From: Ichthyophis bannanicus
Lineage: Eukaryota; Chordata; Amphibia; Gymnophiona; Ichthyophiidae
Direction of reading: 5' to 3'
Assembly: GCA_033557465.1 (NCBI GenBank)
Contig: CM066035.1
Coordinates: 904,673,309-904,737,308, forward strand
Length of the DNA stretch: 64,000 nucleotides
Shown: positions 1 to 11,425 of the stretch, one piece after another
Position numbering within the stretch: position 1 is the first letter of the stretch
Layout: the number at the start of each line of letters is the position of its first letter
Program-made: the position numbers and the translations under genes
The notes under the pieces: generated by a model
What the model was told of the DNA's origin: nothing
Seen by the model: only the letters and a program-made list of their open reading frames with translations
Database searches by the model: none

Positions 1-963
1 GTCGAGTAGTCTCCGCCACCAACCGGTCGTGGTCACGCCTCCACATTTTGTGCATGCGCGCTGCCTCCGCCATGAGCTGACCTCGAGCCGTAGCCTTATA
101 GGCATCCCACACCGTGGGGAGAGGGACATCCCCAGAGTTGTTAAGCTCAAAAAATTCCGTGATAAAACGGACATGGTCCTGCACTGCACCCTGCCGCTGT
201 AGGAACCTCACGTCTAAGCGCCAAAGCCGTTGGTGTTCACTATACAGTCCGGCCGGAAGAGCAAGCCAGCACGGGGCATGATCTGACCAAGTCAGCGCTC
301 CATGTCCAGCCTTCACTCTCCCGTCCATCAGGCGCTGGTCCAGTAGAAAATAGTCAATGCGAGTGTGAACCTGATGGACCGGAGAGTAGTACGTATAGCC
401 TCTTTCCCCCCCATGGGTGTCCCTCCAGACGTCCCTCAAACCTAAGTCGAGCATAAGACGCTGTAGGGCTCTTGCCGAGCCCCCCACTCGCCCCCCAGCG
501 CGACTCGTGGAATCCAGATGGGGCTCCAGATGCGTGTTACAGTCCCCCCCAGGACAATAGGACCCCTTGCAAAATCCGCTAGCGAGGCTTTCAATCGTGC
601 AAAAAAGGCCCCCTGACCAGTATTGGGAGCGTAGACATTAGCTAAGGTGAGCAAATGCCCTTCTAAACGGATATTAAAGAAAAGCCACCTCCCCAAAGCA
701 TCCTGCTTTATCTCCTCTATCTGGAGAGAGACGCTCTGGTGAAATAGTAAGGCTACCCCCCGCTTCTTCCGTCCTTGTGCGTCTGAAGCCACCCACACCT
801 CAGTATACGGGGACCTCTTTAGCCAGCCCTGCTTGCAGGTCTGAAGATGGGTCTCCTGTAAGTAAACAATGTCCCCCTGCAGGGTGCGCAATTCTGAGAA
901 CAGCAGGGACCTCTTCCTTGGGGAATTAAGGCCCTTAACATTCAAAGAGATAAAGCGCACCAT
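1..963 (-). pseudogene. Tx1-like ORF2, APE endonuclease portion (frameshifted, incomplete)
   Basis: This is the N-terminus of a LINE ORF2, whose APE-like endonuclease nicks target DNA for target-primed reverse transcription. The first frame (963 down to about 545) opens with a SLNVKGLN-type motif and has the metal-binding Glu in LQETHL, then a conserved NVYAPN. Near 541-551, at a run of C in the plus strand, the frame shifts. From about 540 to 1 another frame continues the domain with RIDYFLL and WSDHAPC, the latter matching the SDH catalytic motif near the end of APE domains. Reverse transcriptase would lie to the left of the window. The shift within a C-run could be a true mutation or an assembly error. 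The endonuclease call is firm; the exact start Met is less so, as two Mets lie close together. Confidence 0.8.
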
Positions 964-1537
964 TAGCAATTACAGTCCACTCTTTCGCTGCCGCCTACTA
1001 TCCAGAATGTCCCAGTGGTAGTTCCCCCCCATCAAACCCGGGTAATTAGTGAGTCGGACCCACCCATTCCACCCTCCAAGAACAGGAGCCATAGTCCCTC
1101 CTCCCAAGCCCAAGCACCCCCCCCCCCAATTCCACATTGAAAAAAAAAAAAGCCTCCCCTCCCACCCCTCCCCCCCCATCCCGTCAATACCACCTGCCTG
1201 TTTAAATTATTACAGGACACGGTAAATTGACCACAAACCCCGAGCCCTCCAGAACCCCTCAAAGCAAGAATTCAACCTAAGCAGTGAAACATAGGGAAAA
1301 ACATACTCCCCACTACTCCTCCACCTCCCCCAGGTCATCAAACTCACCATACCCCTTTATCAATGCAATAACATCAACAAAACATTTGCAGATCATCCGC
1401 CACCCCTCATGTATCAAAGAAGTGAAGGGTCCCCAATCTAGTTCCCACCACCACTTATCCAAAAATCAGGGGACCCATAGAATGAGACTCCTTAGAAAGA
1501 AAAAATGAGAGGAGCTCCTCAAATCCACAAAAAGAGA

Positions 1538-2521
1538 TCAAGTGGACTTGCCCACTCGGGTCCACCTAGAGTGTTGGGGCTTAGGGGGCAGCGGATGAGG
1601 CTGGGCATTGTCATCTACTAAACCCGCCTGGCGAAGGGCTCGCCAGGCTTCAGTGTAGTCCTTTGCAGAGATCTTTTTGTTGCCCAAAAGAAAGTTCATC
1701 CTAAATGGGAAGGACCAAGAATAGCAAATCCCCTTGCTGTTCAGGACCGCTGAGACTGGCTTCATCTCTCTCCTCCGCGCCAGGGTGAACGTCGAGAGGT
1801 CCTGGTAAATGGACACTGTCGCATCCTGAAAGCGGACCGTCTTTTTCTCCCGGCCTCGACGGATAAGGAGCTCAGCATCAGACTAGCACAGAAATCTCGC
1901 AATGACATCACGAGGTTGGTTATTGGGGGGATTCCCCAAAGCGCGGTGAACTCGTTCAATTTCCATACCAGAGGCGTGGGCAGCCAAGTCCTCCATCGAG
2001 AGCAATTCCGCTATCAGCAATTTAAGTACAGTTGGTAGATCTTCTCCGCCCCGTACCGCCTCGGGGATCCCACGGAAACGCACATTGTTGCGGCAGGAGC
2101 GGTTTTCAATGTCATCAATTTTGTAAGTCAATTCCATTGCTTGTGCATGCTGCCGGTCTAAAGCACACTGTAAATCCATCAGAGTCCCGTCTTGTTCTAC
2201 CATTTTGGTCTCCACGTCTTCTACTCGGGTTCCCAGTTCCTTGACGTCGGTCCTGAGCTCGGCGACATCTTTCATCAGGTCCTCCCGTAGCGCGCGAAAT
2301 TCGTTAGCTAATTCCGCAAAGCCCCTACGGAGTTCTTGTTTGAGTTGAGCCGAGGAGAGTTGCTTATGTGGATCCAAGTCCTCTTCGCTAACAGTCTCAT
2401 CGTCAGAACCTGATGGGAGGGGTTGTTCGTGCGGGCTACTTGGGGCTCCGGACTTGCTCTGCAAGCGCTGGGAGGAGCGCATCCCCTCCCGGATTTCAGA
2501 ATTTTTGGCTTTAGCAGCCAT
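1538..2521 (-). pseudogene. Tx1/L1-like ORF1p with a single in-frame stop
   Basis: ORF1p is the nucleic-acid chaperone that coats LINE RNA and forms trimers. The frame starts at 2521 (MAAKAKNS), has a charged N-terminus, a heptad-like coiled coil about residues 60-135, then an RRM-type region with ENRSCRNNVRFRGIPE, and a C-terminal domain with ERVHRALG and IARF motifs. All are typical of the L1 ORF1p (Transposase_22) family. A TAG at 1885-1883 interrupts the frame after residue 212. The same frame then continues for about 115 codons with the C-terminal domain (IYQDLS, RMNF, WRALRQAG) to 1538. One base change therefore separates this copy from an intact ORF1 of about 327 codons, a normal length for the family. 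Confidence 0.82.
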
Positions 2522-3412
2522 TTCACACAGTCACCAAATCACACAGTGGTAGGAGAAAAAAGGATCCAATGCCAGCAAAAGTGGGGGCACCAAGGAGACA
2601 GCGGCGTCCAGGCTTTTCACAGATCCGCAGCGCAATCACCACCTCACAGTGTCAGGAAACGTGCAGAGGCAATGTCAGCAAGGCAGAGGGCACTGGATAA
2701 AGAGTGCGGTCATAGAAAGAAGCTGCCTCAGCCCTCCTAGGGCAACAACCAGTTATCAGGGCCCCCAAGGACCACCCAGGGAGGATGCAGGCTTCGGCGG
2801 GACACTTAGCTGCTAGAATATAGCCCCGGTCACCAGCTTCAAGTTCAAGCCACAGTGTAGCGGAGAGGAGAGTTGATGCTCAAACTTACCCCCCTCGGGG
2901 TGATTTGCAGTAGCAGGGGGAGAAATCAAGCACCGGCTGGTGCCACGCGGTCTCCACACCATCTCTCTGTAGGCCTCCCAGGTAAAGACTCAGCAGCGTA
3001 TGCAGCGATCTCAGCGCCAGGGACAGCCGTCTCCCCTGATCAACGGGCTGCCGCACGCTCCACCGTGCCGCGCCCGGGAAGCCGCCGCTCAAATCTGAGA
3101 GTCTCCGCTCCGTGCCAGTGATATTTAAACCCCGCGTGGGGCCTGAGTGTTGGTCGCGGGAGTAGTCAGGCTCAGGGCCCTCGATGGATGGAGGCGTTCA
3201 GCAAGCCAGGCTTCAGGGGCGATCCCCGCGGTTCTCCAGGCTCCAGTGTGCTCGCCAAGCCGATGATTCAGGTACCGCGGGGGATCACTTGCTCATGCCG
3301 ACCCAGGGCAGGTAGAGGAGAGCAGGTTGCTGCAGTTAGCACATGATTTCTAAAGTTTTTTGGGGGTTGGGAGGACGGAGCTCTTTCAGAACGCGGCCAT
3401 CTTGCTGCAGGC

Positions 3413-3829
3413 TCACGAGCGCCCCAGCTACAGCATTTTTAAAAATATTGTCAGTGCCGCGGTTCTTTACATACACAGCACCGATAATATTGTTGCATTG
3501 GGAGGTCCACCATGTGAAATGCAGATATTGCAGAAAAGTGGCTGTGATATCTGCATTTCTCCTGTGTTAGCTGCTACAGCCACCGCATACATCTGCATTA
3601 GCCCTGCGGTAGCAACTAATGCCTTTTAGCAAGCATGCCCCGTAGTGTTTTACGCCTGGTGCAAGAAAAGAGAGGCAATCCCAAATACACTGATAAGCTG
3701 CAATCAATAAAGCAGAGGACTAGCAAATTAACAACAGCTGGCAAAGTTCCTTAGGGGTTGATTTTAGAAGGGGTGTGAGGAAAGTTACACGCTAATTCTA
3801 TGTGTAAGAACCTATGTTAAAGGACTTGC
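3413..3829. other. Non-coding gap with a hairpin
   Basis: No gene is visible. The segment contains an imperfect hairpin at about 3515-3559 (GAAATGCAGATATTGCA against its near reverse complement TGATATCTGCATTTC), of the kind seen in small fold-back MITEs. The sequence around it (GCCGCGG, GCGGTAGCAAC) suggests an old DNA transposon derivative, but I could not define ends. Confidence 0.35.
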
Positions 3830-4154
3830 GCTCCTTGGGACCGCTCCAGCAACGGAAGCCACGTCGTTAACTTTACTTTGCTCCTCATTTTCACTCTAGT
3901 TCTTTCCCCGCACTGCCTGATTCGTCTGGACGATTTTATTTCCTCCCCGGACTCCACTCTGGGACTTACTACTTGTGTTTATCCTCGGCTGCTTCAGGTA
4001 CAGTCTACTGTTTTTAACTTCTCCCATTCCTTTCTCTTACCTCACGATATTATGGCCTCTATACCCACTCTATGGGGTCACCGCCCGCCTAAAGCCCTCT
4101 TCAAACGTTCTCGTTGTGCAGCGAATCTTCGTCCCTGCTTAGCTCCTTCTCCCA

Positions 4155-7073
4155 TCCCCACTCACTCAACCCCCCCCCCCTCTCTCTTCTTTCCAACTAG
4201 GTCTTTTGAACTGTCGCTCTTTGCGATCTAAAACCCTTCTTGTCCAGGACCTCTTTCTCCGTTCCGCTCTCGATGTTGCCCTTCTCACCGAAACTTGGTT
4301 GAAGGACGGTGAGGATGCCCTCCTTGCCCGATGTCTCCCTCCAGGCTGCTCCGCATTCTCGGTCCCCCGTTTAGGACGCTCCGGCGGTGGGGTAGCAGCC
4401 ATCTTTTCCCCTGCTCTCCCCGCCTCCCGAGTCTCCTCCCCCCTGCTCTACTATCCTGAATCCCTTTTGCTCCACCTTCACACCTCACCCCCTCTATACA
4501 TTCTTCTCATTTACTCCCCCCCTGCCCTCCGGCTTGACCTCTGGGAATCTCTTATCAAAACCCTTTCCGATCTCTCCTTAGCCTTCCCGCACCTTCTCAT
4601 CGCTGGGGATTTCAATCTCCATCTCGATTCTCCATCCTCCTCAAGAGACCAGGCTTTTCTCACTCTTCTTCAAGATCTTTCCCTCACTCAACATGTTCCC
4701 ATCCCCACACACTCAGCTGGTCACACCCTTGATCTTCTCATCACTCCTGCTGCGTCCCAGCTCTCCTTCTCTAATTTAGTAGCCTCCCCTCTTCCTTGGA
4801 CAGACCATCTCTGTCTTACAGTCTCTTGTTCTCTTCCACCCCCTCCGTTCTCCACTCCTAATCACTCACACTCCCCTCCCCCCCCAGCTTTCCAGACTAC
4901 TCACTCCTGACACGGTTCGTGACTTTCCCTCGGTTACCACCCTTCTTCCCTCTGATTTCCCTTCCCTATCCCCTACTGCTCAAGCATCCTCTTGGTTTTC
5001 TTCCCTCTCTTCTGCTCTTGACTCTGTCGCTCCCCTCCGCCCCCGTCCCGTAAAGCAGCGCTTTTCACAACCCTGGTTCCACTCCGGCCTCCGTCTCCTT
5101 CGGTCCCAACTCCGTAAAGCTGAACGTTCCTGGCGCAAAAACCCATCCCCAGCTACTTTGTCCTCTTTCAGAACGCATCACGCCTTTTATCGCTCCCAAA
5201 CCCTTCAGGCTAAGCGTACCTTTATCTCTAATGCTATAGACAACGCCCCGAATCAAACTAGGCACCTCTACTCCACACTCCGGTCTCTCACTTCCCTTCA
5301 TTCTAACCCCACCTCCAAGATTGATTCTTCTGCTCCACCCCCCTCTGTGTTAGCTGCCACTTTCAGTTCCAAAGTCAGCTCTTTAAGAGCCTCTTTGCCA
5401 TTTTGCCCCCCACCCATCTCCTCCCCCCCTCCTATAGCTTCCCTTCCTCCTTCATCCCTTCATTCTCATACCTGGTCCACATTTGCCCTAGCCTCCTCAG
5501 CTGAACTCCATAAACTCATCTCCACTTCTAATAAGACTTTCTGCTCCCTTGACCCCATCCCATCCTCATGGCTCCTCACACCTTCTCTCTCCTCCCTTTC
5601 CCCCATCCTTTCCATCTTAAACAATAGCCTATCCCTGGGTATCTTCCCCGATCCCTGGAAGCACGCCCTAATCCGCCCAATTCTCAAGAAATCCTCCCTT
5701 GACCCTCTCGACCCATCAAACTATCGGCCCGTCTCACATCTTCCGTTTCTCTCTAAGCTTCTGGAAAAGATTGTATTCGCACAACTTTCCCACCATCTAG
5801 ACTCCACTAACTATCTTCACCCTCGGCAATCAGGTTTCCGGCCAGGTCACAGCGTCGAAACTATTCTTCTTGCCTTCACAAACTCTTTGCATGTAGCACA
5901 TGATCGGGGTGATATCTCGGTTGCGGTAGCACTTGATCTTTCTGCGGCTTTTGATCTGGTCGATCACTCTCTTCTCTTAGCCCGTCTCCATGAAGCTGGT
6001 GTTCATGGCACTGTCTTTAATTGGTTTCACTCTTTTCTTCACGCCCGGTCTGCCTCTGTACTAGCTACATCACCCTCTTCTCTACCTTCCGCCCCTTTCC
6101 CTCTACCATGTGGGGTTCCCCAGGGTTCTGTCCTGGCCCCCCTCCTTTTTAATCTTTTCCTGGTACCCCTCACACTTGTCATTCAACAATTTGGGATCTC
6201 TGCTTTTTACTATGCCGATGACATCCTTCTTCTTCACCACACTTCCCCACTCCTCCCTGATCTGACTCCTCTTAACAACTGCCTCACTGCTGTCACCCAC
6301 TGGTTAACCCAAAATTGTCTTCACCTTAATCTAGCCAAAACCACCGCTATTTGGTTCCCCTATGGTCATCCCCCCCCCTCGTTAGCTCCATCCCTTTCTA
6401 ACACTCCCATATCCTTAGTCACTACCTTCCGCTATCTTGGTGTTCTCTTTGATTCAGATCTTTCCTTTCACGCTCACATCTCACACATTACAAAGACTTC
6501 CTTTTATTTTCTGCGTCAAATCCGTGCTATCCGCCCTTTTCTTTCCTCTTCCGCCTTGTCTACCCTACTTCTCTCTCTTGTTATGTCCAGGGTTGATTTT
6601 GCTAATTCTGTCCTTATTGGTTTGGCCTCCTCTCATTTATACCGTCTTCAAAGAATCCAAAATACCGCAGCCCGCCTTCTCTCTCACTCATCTCATTCTC
6701 ACCATATAACCCCTCTTCTTATTCACTTACACTGGTTACCTGTTCCCTTCCGCTCTCAATACAAATTACTTACTTTGGTTCACAAGGCCCTCCACACCAA
6801 CTCCCCACAATATCTAGCTGACTTAATCCACTTTCACACTCCCAGATATACCCCCGCTCATTCCACTTAAACCGGCTCATCCTTCCCCCTCCTTCTGCTG
6901 CCCACTTACAATCTACTCGTTCTTCAGCTTTCTTCTTTATAGGTCCCGCACTATGGAATTCCCTCCCCTCTGCTATCCGATTAGAGTCTTCCCATTCAGC
7001 ATTTAAACAGCAGCTAAAAACCCACCTCTTTTCCCTAGCCTTTAACCTCCCCACTTCTCCCCCCTCTCTATAG
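4155..7073 (+). pseudogene. L2-clade ORF2: endonuclease plus reverse transcriptase, two frameshifts
   Basis: The protein would nick target DNA and copy LINE RNA at the nick. The first frame (about 4155-4910) has the APE start LLNCRSLRSK, the Glu motif LTETWL, GDFNLH and a WTDHLCL motif. The frame is lost at about 4880-4890, inside a C-rich run, and resumes in another frame through the linker to the reverse transcriptase (5158-6870). That part shows NYRPVSHLP, the catalytic LDLSAAFD, GVPQGSVLAP and FYYADD motifs, then a C-terminal HLHWLPV. A second shift near 6850, again beside a C-run, moves the last 70 or so codons (ending TAG 7071-7073, with ALWNSLP) to another frame. Apart from these two homopolymer-linked shifts the coding region is open. 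Confidence 0.85.
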
Positions 7074-7235
7074 CCTTACTCCTCTCCCCCTACCCTCTCT
7101 TGCCCTTTCTGTCTCTCTTTTTTTTTTAAATATGTAACTTCCTTTTCCTTTACTGGCTTTGTGCCCTATTTTTAATGGATTTTATGCATTGTAAACCGCT
7201 CTGCTTTTATTGTGAAGGGCGGTCAATCAAGTTTT

Positions 7236-7276
7236 ATTAAACATAAACATAAACATAAACATAAACATAAACATGT
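7236..7276 (+). repeat. ACATAA microsatellite tail of the L2 LINE
   Basis: About six AAACAT/ACATAA units follow the L2 3' UTR directly. Short simple-repeat tails are the normal 3' end of L2-clade insertions. Confidence 0.85.
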
Positions 7277-7416
7277 GAATGGGCGCTTACCCATGTGTTT
7301 TAGACGCTCGCTATTCTGTAAGTGTGCAAATAAGTTCTATCGTGAATACTTTCAGTTTAGGTGTGTGCAGAGTGGACCATGGGCGGATCCTAAATTTATA
7401 GATGTAGGTCGACATC

Positions 7417-7808
7417 TTCAAAGGCATTTACACGGGTAACTGCCCCAGTTACCCATGTAAATGCCTTATCTGGGATTTTCCAAAGGCACCAACACAGGTA
7501 GTACCTTTCGAAAATCCCGGATAAGTCCTTATCTCGCCCAGATGCTATGCGGTTAGCATTGGGGCATGTTGGGGGCTTTCTGGGGTGGAGGAAAGGGCTA
7601 AGCGGGTAGCAGCGATTTTCAATGCTACCCGCTTAGCCCTCTGGCCCTTAAAGATAGGCGAGGATTTTCACCACCTATCTTTAAGGCACAGGGGCTAAGC
7701 GGGTAGCATCGAAAATCGCTGCTACCCGCTTAGCTTCAGCGGCTGCCAGCATGTCCAACATAACCCGGATTTTCACTTCCGTCGCCGTGGAAGTGAAAAC
7801 CCCGGTTA
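7417..7808. repeat. Cluster of six consecutive hairpins
   Basis: Six inverted repeats follow one another: 7421-7467 (stem AAGGCATTTACACGGGTAACT), 7465-7525 (CTTATCTGGGATTTTC, imperfect), 7595-7639 (GGGCTAAGCGGGTAGCA), 7648-7686 (CTTAAAGATAGG), 7694-7734 (GCTAAGCGGGTAGCA, the third stem again) and 7761-7808 (TAACC...CACTTCC). Five of the six contain GATTTTC or its complement near the loop or in the stem. There is no ORF. This may be the interior of a fold-back DNA transposon, but terminal repeats and target duplications were not identified. Confidence 0.7.
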
Positions 7809-7879
7809 AGGGGTCGCTGGGCAGGCTCTGCTCTGACACGGCACATACCCTGCCTAAATCAAAATTGGACCTGTAAGCT

Positions 7880-8272
7880 ATAGAATATTATAATTTATGC
7901 TCGTTTCTACAGGATCGAGACACGGGTATTTATGCCTGGACTAGATTAAGGTGCATCTTTACACCTCTGCTTTATAAGGTAAAGTGTATCTCCTTTCACC
8001 TTGCTGCACCTTATGCCTGGAACAAGCTACCGGTGTCTGTACGCCAGGCACCCTCTCTAGCTCTCTTTAAATCCAGGTTGAAATCTCACCTCTTCACTGT
8101 TGCTTTCAGATCTTGACTTCTGTGTTTTGTCATGACTAGATTGTAAGTGCCATGTTTTTGTCTTGACTAGATTGTAAGCTCTGACGAGCAGGGACTGTCT
8201 CTTACACGTCTGTACAGCGCTGCGTATGACTTGTAGCACTATATAAATGCTAAATAGTAGTAGTAGTAGTAG
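7880..8272 (+). mobile_element. 3' end of a LINE (L2/CR1-like) with TAG repeat tail
   Basis: The segment encodes the last few dozen codons of a LINE reverse transcriptase (APYAWNKLPVSVRQAPSLALF in frame), followed by a 3' UTR containing GATTGTAAGCTCTGACGAGC, AGGGACTGTCTC, ACAGCGCTGCGTA and ATATAAATGCTAAATAG, and a TAG trinucleotide tail. The same 3' UTR recurs at 51480-51607 with a TAGA tail and, on the minus strand, at about 39115-39235. It is 5' truncated, as most LINE copies are. Confidence 0.75.
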
Positions 8273-8274
8273 TA

Positions 8275-8738
8275 AAGTCAAACCTCGGTTTTCGTATGCC
8301 CTAGTTTTTGTACGATTCGGTTTTCGTTGACTTTTTTCATCGAGATTTTGTCCCAGTTTTCGTACATTGTCTCGGTTTTCGTACAGTTGAAAATGGAGCA
8401 CCATCTTGTGGCCAGAAGTGGGATTTTCTTTATTTTGATTCTCTTGCTGATTGACTGTCTTCCATATGCCAACAAGAGTCTTCAATAAAGGTAAAAGTGA
8501 TGTTAAATATTCATTTATCCATTTCATTAGTCATTTATATTTATTTCTCATTGTTTTCTGTATGTAAAAATATAGTTATTCTCTATAAAATATATTTTTT
8601 GTTAATATTTTTGGGTGTCTGGAACAGATTAATTTGATTTACATTATTTCTTATGGGAAATATTGCTTCAGTTTTCATACATTCGGTTTTAGTCAGACTT
8701 TTTCGAACGGATTAATCACGAAAACCGAAGTTCCACTG
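8275..8738. mobile_element. Mariner/Tc1-type MITE with TA target duplication
   Basis: The element is bounded by TA (8273-8274 and 8739-8740). The right end, read inward, is CAGTGGAACTTCGGTTTTCG and the left end AAGTCAAACCTCGGTTTTCG, a clear terminal inverted repeat. Several internal copies of TCGGTTTTCGTA follow the left end. There is no transposase ORF, so it is non-autonomous. It is inserted into the TAG-repeat tail of the LINE ending at 8272. Confidence 0.8.
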
Positions 8739-8740
8739 TA

Positions 8741-9514
8741 CTTCACTTCATAAAGCACAGCCAAATATACTCATGTCAATGAGCTTTAACCGAATGGGGA
8801 GTTATACCATGACCCTCTTTATGTCAATATAAACAGCTAAAGACATTTAAAACAAAAAATATTCTCCACATCCTAGGCAGATACACAAAAGTCCAGTATA
8901 ATCAGCAGTTCGTTCAATAGCCCATCTGTTGTTAAAAAGTGTTCTTGAATTTGAAAAAATTGCTGTGATGACTAATCCAGCTAGTTTGTCAGGACCCTTG
9001 GTGAAGCTCTTCTGCTAGGAACGATCCTAATAAACAAAGCTGCATCCTGTGGGATATTCATATCATGATAGAAATATCAAATATGACCAAGAGAAAATGG
9101 AAAGTTTAAGCTTGATATCTTCTAAAATTCTCAATCATCCAAGTAACTTTTGCTTGTTCATTAGTCTTCTTCTTTGTCGATCACAATATTTTAAGAACTA
9201 TTTTCCTTGCGTTTATTGCCACATGCTCTACATGAGAAAATGACTTTACAAAATGACCATCTAAGGGGATCTGAGTGTTGAATTTAATGTGTGTCTTGTA
9301 AGAATCATCGAGAGAGGCTCAAAGTGGCCTGGCCGCAGATATGGCGGAGTTCAGTATGTTAGCAGATTCTGGGCTCACTTGGGACTGGATATGGAGGGCA
9401 GCGGTAGGCAATGAATTGAAAGTGCAGGAATGAGCTGGCATTGGGTTCTGGGAATTTATAATGTGCACTGATCTACCCCAAGTGGATGAATCACAACTGG
9501 GTGCGCCTGATGGC
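8741..9514. other. No recognised feature
   Basis: AT-rich DNA with no convincing ORF, RNA gene or repeat boundary that I can support. Confidence 0.4.
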
Positions 9515-9716
9515 TAGTGTTGCCAACTAGCTCTAGATGCGCCCGATTGGCTTGATCCACTCCTGGGTTTACTCCATTGCATACAGGGATATTTAGTTCT
9601 GAATTCTCCATTGCACTCCATAAGAAATGGAAAATTTCAAGTCCCTACATGCAATGGGGTAAACCTAGGACTGGATCAAGCCTGTCGGGCGCTTCTGGAG
9701 CCAGTTAGCAACCCTA
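9515..9716. repeat. Fold-back MITE-like inverted repeat (about 200 bp)
   Basis: The left arm starts TAGTGTTGCCAACTAGCTC and the right arm, read inward on the other strand, starts TAGGGTTGCTAACTGGCTC. The arms stay similar for about 80 bp, through GCGCCCGA, CTTGATCCA and GTTTACTCCATTGCAT, and meet at about 9615. There is no ORF. TAGGGTTGCCA-type ends are found on several vertebrate DNA transposon families, but the superfamily is not clear because the flanking duplication is not convincing. Confidence 0.6.
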
Positions 9717-11260
9717 TTGATGAGCCAATTTGGTCTTGTTCTGCCATCCCGTACTATGGAACCTGTTAACTATAGGTCAATGCAAGCTAAGTGCCACTAT
9801 GGCCCGTTTATTTCTATAGGCACAGCAGAATTTAGTGTGCATTAATGTTCATTAATGAGTGTTAACCTTTAGTAAATATGCTTCTGGGTTACTACAGCAT
9901 GTTAAAGTTCTAGGCCAAGGAATTCAGTTCAGATTCTGAAAATGCAGTGCAGGCTTTTTGTAAATCTGAATTTTAAACGGTGTCAGTATTGAAGCAAAGC
10001 TGGGTCTCTGTTGAAAGCCAGCTTACCAGTTCTGTGCTGTTTATACCCGGAGATCTTCAAGCAAACAGATGCGGGTTAACCAGGTGTAGTTGGTTAAACA
10101 ATATGTGAGATTATTACTGATATTACTTACACACACCCACGCACATTCATTCATGCAAGCACAGGACTTATATGAAACTCTTCTCAGTCAGCTCTTCCTT
10201 GTCCGTGGACTGGTATTTCTCCATAGTTTCTATGGTCTGGTATGTAAGGGAGCCTGGGGAGAGCAGGGGAAGATGGGAAAACACTTGGGCTATATAACTG
10301 GATGATCAGATGATCATTTTTCTGTTCCTCTCTAAGGATGGCAGGCATGCATCGGCATGGCTTTTGAAGCAGAGAATCCATAATGCCCTCCTTTACCAAA
10401 GTAGATCACAAAGTACCTCAGTCGGGTCCGCTATACCTATGCTCCTCTCAGGCGGCTTAGTAACTCCTTGATCATGAACCAAGGCTCCCCTCACCTGTGC
10501 GCTGAAGTCACCATGGGGCCATAAACCATATTCTACAAAAGAACAGCTTGATTTTGTTTTCACCCAGTGAATTTGGTGTTTAAAATAATTACAGCATGCT
10601 GAACGCTTGCACCTGTTGCCACACACTTGCCCTCTACGATTTCAGCTATGGGGAAGGAATGAAAAACCCTCCTTCTGGGCAATGGTAACCCGACTATGGC
10701 CAGAAGTAATTAGAGCTCTCATGCTTCTAGGGCAGAAGAGTAACAAACCCCGTCTTCCACTAGATTGCACTAAATGGGTCATTGCATGATAGAGAGAACA
10801 GTGAAACACTCTGTTTCTCATGCGGAATGAGAGGCTGCCCCTCCTAATGATAAAAGCAGTATAGTTGCTGTGCTAGTCCACTTGAATGCACAGAAATAAA
10901 GGTTAATGTAATAATAAAACAAACAATATAAGGTGATACCTTTTTATTGGACCAACCTAATACATTTCTCGGCTGGTTTTTGTTTGTGTCCTCTGTTCCT
11001 GAAAGCCTGGCCTGGGGCAGCAACCACTGGAATCCTTCCTTGGCCCTTGGCTTCCTATCTCTAGTCCCAGAAGCAAGTGAGATGAAAATAAGAACACACC
11101 ACACAGTTATTTAATAACAATAACAAAGTTCTGCTAAAGCTTTAGGAAGGCAATTATGGGCCTGCAAACTTGAGCAGTCTCCCATAACTCCCTTAATTTG
11201 CTTGGTCACAGCATCTACTTTTATTTAGGAAAAATCTGCCACATTGTACAGTTTTGTCTT
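9717..11260. other. No gene; one diffuse repeat-like segment
   Basis: Nothing coding is supported. At about 10920-10970 the phrase AAGGTGATACCTTTTTATTGG, followed by ACCAACCTAATAC, resembles a common tetrapod interspersed repeat tail, but it is too short to classify. Confidence 0.35.
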
Positions 11261-11425
11261 ATTTATTTATTTATTTTATTTTTATTTATTTATTTATTTT
11301 CTCTTCTATACCGTGCTATTCTGCATCAGTGCGGTTTACATTGAACAAACTGCAATTACATTGAACAGGGCATTATAACTTGGAGATAACTATTTTACAG
11401 GGAACATGGGCTATGGAGGGTTAAG

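Larger units (their letters stand above)
1..3412 (-). mobile_element. Tx1-like L1 LINE, 5' part, runs off the left edge
   Basis: Read on the minus strand this is a non-LTR retrotransposon: a GC-rich 5' region (about 3412-2522), an ORF1 with coiled coil and RNA-binding domain (2521-1538), an inter-ORF spacer (1537-964), then the start of ORF2 with an APE-type endonuclease (963-1). The two-ORF layout and the ORF1 type are those of the L1/Tx1 clade. The right edge is placed where the minus strand reads CAAGATGGCCGCG, a sequence style common at L1 5' ends; no target duplication can be checked because the 3' end lies outside. The spacer holds runs of 9 C and 11 A near 1119-1151. Clade assignment is from protein appearance only. 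Confidence 0.8.
3830..7276 (+). mobile_element. L2-clade LINE, nearly full length
   Basis: This plus-strand non-LTR retrotransposon has a 5' region (about 3830-4150), an APE endonuclease and reverse transcriptase ORF (about 4155-7073), a short 3' UTR with TGTAAACCGCTC and GGGCGGTCAATCAAG, and a tail of ACATAA units (7236-7276). The 3' UTR wording and microsatellite tail are typical of L2-clade LINEs. Many shorter tails in this window (for example 15860-15955, 45275-45343, 52270-52403) share the TGTAAACCGC...GGCGGTAT signature, so this clade is abundant here. The 5' edge is an estimate; no target duplication was found. Confidence 0.8.
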
